From BTUB01 sp964392765 (lineage in GTDB: Bacteria > Babelota > Babeliae > Babelales > Vermiphilaceae), in contig CAYMRF010000068.1 in NCBI GenBank assembly GCA_964392765.1, positions 1 through 5,768 on the forward strand: a stretch of 5,768 nt of DNA, in the 5' to 3' direction. Below are positions 4,466 through 5,768 of this stretch, piece after piece (the first letter of the stretch is position 1; each line of letters begins with the position of its first letter). The position numbers were made by a program, and so were the translations under genes. The notes below the pieces were generated by a model. That model did not search any database and was not told the origin of the DNA. It saw nothing but the letters and a program-made list of their open reading frames with translations.

Positions 4466-5179
4466 ATGATACAATTTTTACTTTTATTGTTTTATTTCTT
4501 TTGTACGTTGCCCCTTTCTGGCATGGAGCAGCGCGTTAGAGTGCTCGATAACCTTGATGCAAGAGTAACAGGGTTAGTTGCAAGAGCCCTAAGTGAAAGC
4601 GATTTGCTATTTCAGGGGAAGAAAGAAAATTCCAGTGACTCGGATTTGATGGAAATAGAAGGTGGCATCTTTAAGCCAGATTTATCTTTAAAAGATCTAC
4701 AGCAAGAAATAAAACAAAGAATTAAAGAACGAACCATTCTTTTGAAAACAGCAGAAAATTTAACGGGGAATTTAGCATTATTCAATGAAATTTTTGAGCA
4801 ATTAGAGCGAAGAAAAGCTGGCAAGGCTTTTGTAGAGCTTATTCCTGAGATGATGGAACTCCTTTCGGACGGCGACACATTTGAATACTCGCGCAGAGCT
4901 CTACCGAGATATAGAGATAGGTCATTTGAAGTGCAACAAAAAGAAAAAGCTAATCAAGAAGTTCTTCTAAAAGCGAAAAGTGCTCAAAGAAAATCAATTA
5001 TATGGGGATTGGCCTGGATGAGTAGTTTTTCATTCACATTCTTTTCATGGAAATTTAATTGGTTTTCTCCTCAAGCGACTGCAGGCGCTGGCATTGCATC
5101 TGCTGCATTTGGCTTCAATACGGTGCATAATTATTTAGAGAAAAGAAAGCTATTGAAAGATCTTAAGAAAAATCAATAA
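4466..5179 (+). CDS. Unrecognised protein with signal peptide and C-terminal membrane hairpin
   Basis: I do not recognise this family. With the start at 4466 (AAAGG 5 nt upstream) the protein has 237 residues and opens with a signal peptide, MIQFLLLLFYFFCTLPLSG, probably cut near residue 19. In-frame ATGs at 4427, 4436 and 4451 would place the hydrophobic segment internally and lack ribosome binding sites. The middle (about 20-175) is hydrophilic, Glu/Lys-rich and probably mostly helical, with coiled-coil-like stretches around 70-120 (LKDLQQEIKQRIKERTILLK) and 150-175. Two hydrophobic segments, about 177-195 (aromatic and Ser-rich) and 203-222 (Gly/Ala-rich), form a likely transmembrane hairpin before a Lys-rich tail, LEKRKLLKDLKKNQ. 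The topology suggests a periplasmic helical body tethered to a membrane by its C-terminus. It is divergent from tilS and ends 7 bp from the convergent MscS-type gene. No enzymatic motif is seen. Confidence 0.75.
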   Translation: MIQFLLLLFYFFCTLPLSGMEQRVRVLDNLDARVTGLVARALSESDLLFQGKKENSSDSDLMEIEGGIFKPDLSLKDLQQEIKQRIKERTILLKTAENLTGNLALFNEIFEQLERRKAGKAFVELIPEMMELLSDGDTFEYSRRALPRYRDRSFEVQQKEKANQEVLLKAKSAQRKSIIWGLAWMSSFSFTFFSWKFNWFSPQATAGAGIASAAFGFNTVHNYLEKRKLLKDLKKNQ

Positions 5180-5186
5180 ATCTAGT

Positions 5187-5768
5187 TTAATTAGTAACGG
5201 TAATTCCACCGATAATATTTTCTTTTTCAAAACGCTTTTTTAAGTGTGTGGTAAATTGAGAATAGGATTCATCAACTTTTACCTTCTTGCCCCATGCTTG
5301 CACTTCAATCACCGTTCCAATATTTTTGCTCTCTTTTATTGCAAACGTGGGTGCAGGGTTATTTAAAAAATGATTATTGTTTTTAACCACATCCTCAATA
5401 ATTGCCAGTGCTTCTGCAGCTTTAATATCATGCGGAATGGTAATTTTTACATCTAATCTACGATTAGGAAAATAAGTAAGGTTAATGAAAGAATTTTTGA
5501 GTAACGCTTCATTGGGAATTCGAAAAAGCTTATTATCATCGGTGTGCAAGCAGACTGAAAAAATATTGATGGAATCTACGGTGCCCACTTTGTTATCAAA
5601 CATTATTTTATCACCAATTTCAAACGAATCTTCAATGATGAGAAAGATCCCGCTTATAATATTGGATATGCTCGTTTGGGCTGCAAATCCGAGCGCAATA
5701 CCCACAATTCCGGCGGCACCCAAAATGCCGGTAATTTGTATTCCTAAGAAGGGCAGCAAGTAAAGAAT
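5187..5768 (-). CDS. MscS-family mechanosensitive channel, C-terminal part (cut by right edge)
   Basis: A small-conductance mechanosensitive channel that opens under membrane tension to release solutes during hypo-osmotic shock; inner membrane. The visible 193 residues cover the end of the pore-lining third helix and the cytoplasmic vestibule. GILGAAGIVGIALGFAAQTSISNIISG corresponds to the Gly/Ala-rich TM3 of MscS. FEIGDKIMFDNKVGTVDSINIFSVCLHTDDNKLFRIPNEALL is the beta domain with the family's IPN motif. The following alpha/beta domain ends near KKRFEKENIIGGITVTN. The frame remains open through the right edge, with the codons for I-L-Y upstream of a TTG at 5759. That TTG is therefore an internal Leu and not the start, and the earlier helices lie outside the window. 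MscS, YnaI/YbdG-like and longer family members cannot be told apart. The stop is 7 bp from the convergent unknown gene, with no terminator between them. Confidence 0.93.
   Translation of the reverse strand: MLYLLPFLGIQITGILGAAGIVGIALGFAAQTSISNIISGIFLIIEDSFEIGDKIMFDNKVGTVDSINIFSVCLHTDDNKLFRIPNEALLKNSFINLTYFPNRRLDVKITIPHDIKAAEALAIIEDVVKNNNHFLNNPAPTFAIKESKNIGTVIEVQAWGKKVKVDESYSQFTTHLKKRFEKENIIGGITVTN

Noticed and set aside
4352..4474. 41-codon N-terminal extension of tilS
   Set aside because: TilS proteins begin about 25-30 residues before the SGGPDS loop. The extension covers a good promoter and overlaps the divergent gene.
5485..5763. Plus-strand open frame antisense to the MscS-type gene
   Set aside because: It is a shadow frame. 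The minus strand encodes unmistakable MscS TM3 and beta-domain motifs over the same bases.

Overview
The window comes from an AT-rich, compactly packed genome of a Gram-negative bacterium. The diderm call rests on a TonB/TolA-type energy-transducing protein with an N-terminal anchor and on two proteins with Sec-type signal peptides. Short intergenic gaps, tail-to-tail overlapping genes, a minimal-length TilS and several small membrane or secreted proteins without obvious relatives suggest a small, possibly host-associated genome. Candidatus Dependentiae (TM6) would fit, but that is an inference from gene style only; no rRNA or other phylogenetic marker is present.

Layout, left to right. (1) The 5' part of dnaJ lies on the minus strand and is cut by the left edge. 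(2) Divergent from it, on the plus strand, is a two-gene unit of paralogous DoxX-like four-helix membrane proteins. (3) A stretch of about 160 nt follows without a gene; it holds a cluster of GC-rich hairpins and then a perfect palindromic bidirectional terminator. (4) On the minus strand are a TonB/TolA-like protein and, downstream of it, a 65-residue secreted Pro/Ala/Lys-rich, cysteine-containing peptide ending at that terminator. (5) On the plus strand is a 3-methyladenine DNA glycosylase (Mpg/AAG family), which overlaps tail-to-tail by 12 bp with tilS (tRNA-Ile lysidine synthetase) on the minus strand. (6) Divergent from tilS, on the plus strand, is an unrecognised 237-residue protein with a signal peptide and a C-terminal membrane hairpin. 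(7) Seven bases beyond it, convergent, is the 3' part of a MscS-type mechanosensitive channel cut by the right edge.

The genes do not form one pathway. They are housekeeping and envelope functions: protein folding (DnaJ), envelope energy transduction (TonB/TolA-like), osmotic protection (MscS), DNA repair (Mpg) and tRNA modification (TilS). No complete new defence or mobile system is visible. The most striking signal is regulatory. The starts of mpg and tilS share an identical 19-nt block running from within the -10 element through the start codon. Both have a -35-like hexamer 16 nt upstream, a -10 ending 7 nt before the ATG and no Shine-Dalgarno sequence, so both are strong candidates for leaderless, co-regulated mRNAs. 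The hairpin cluster at about 1249-1370 and the small cysteine-containing secreted peptide are the other points that merit follow-up.
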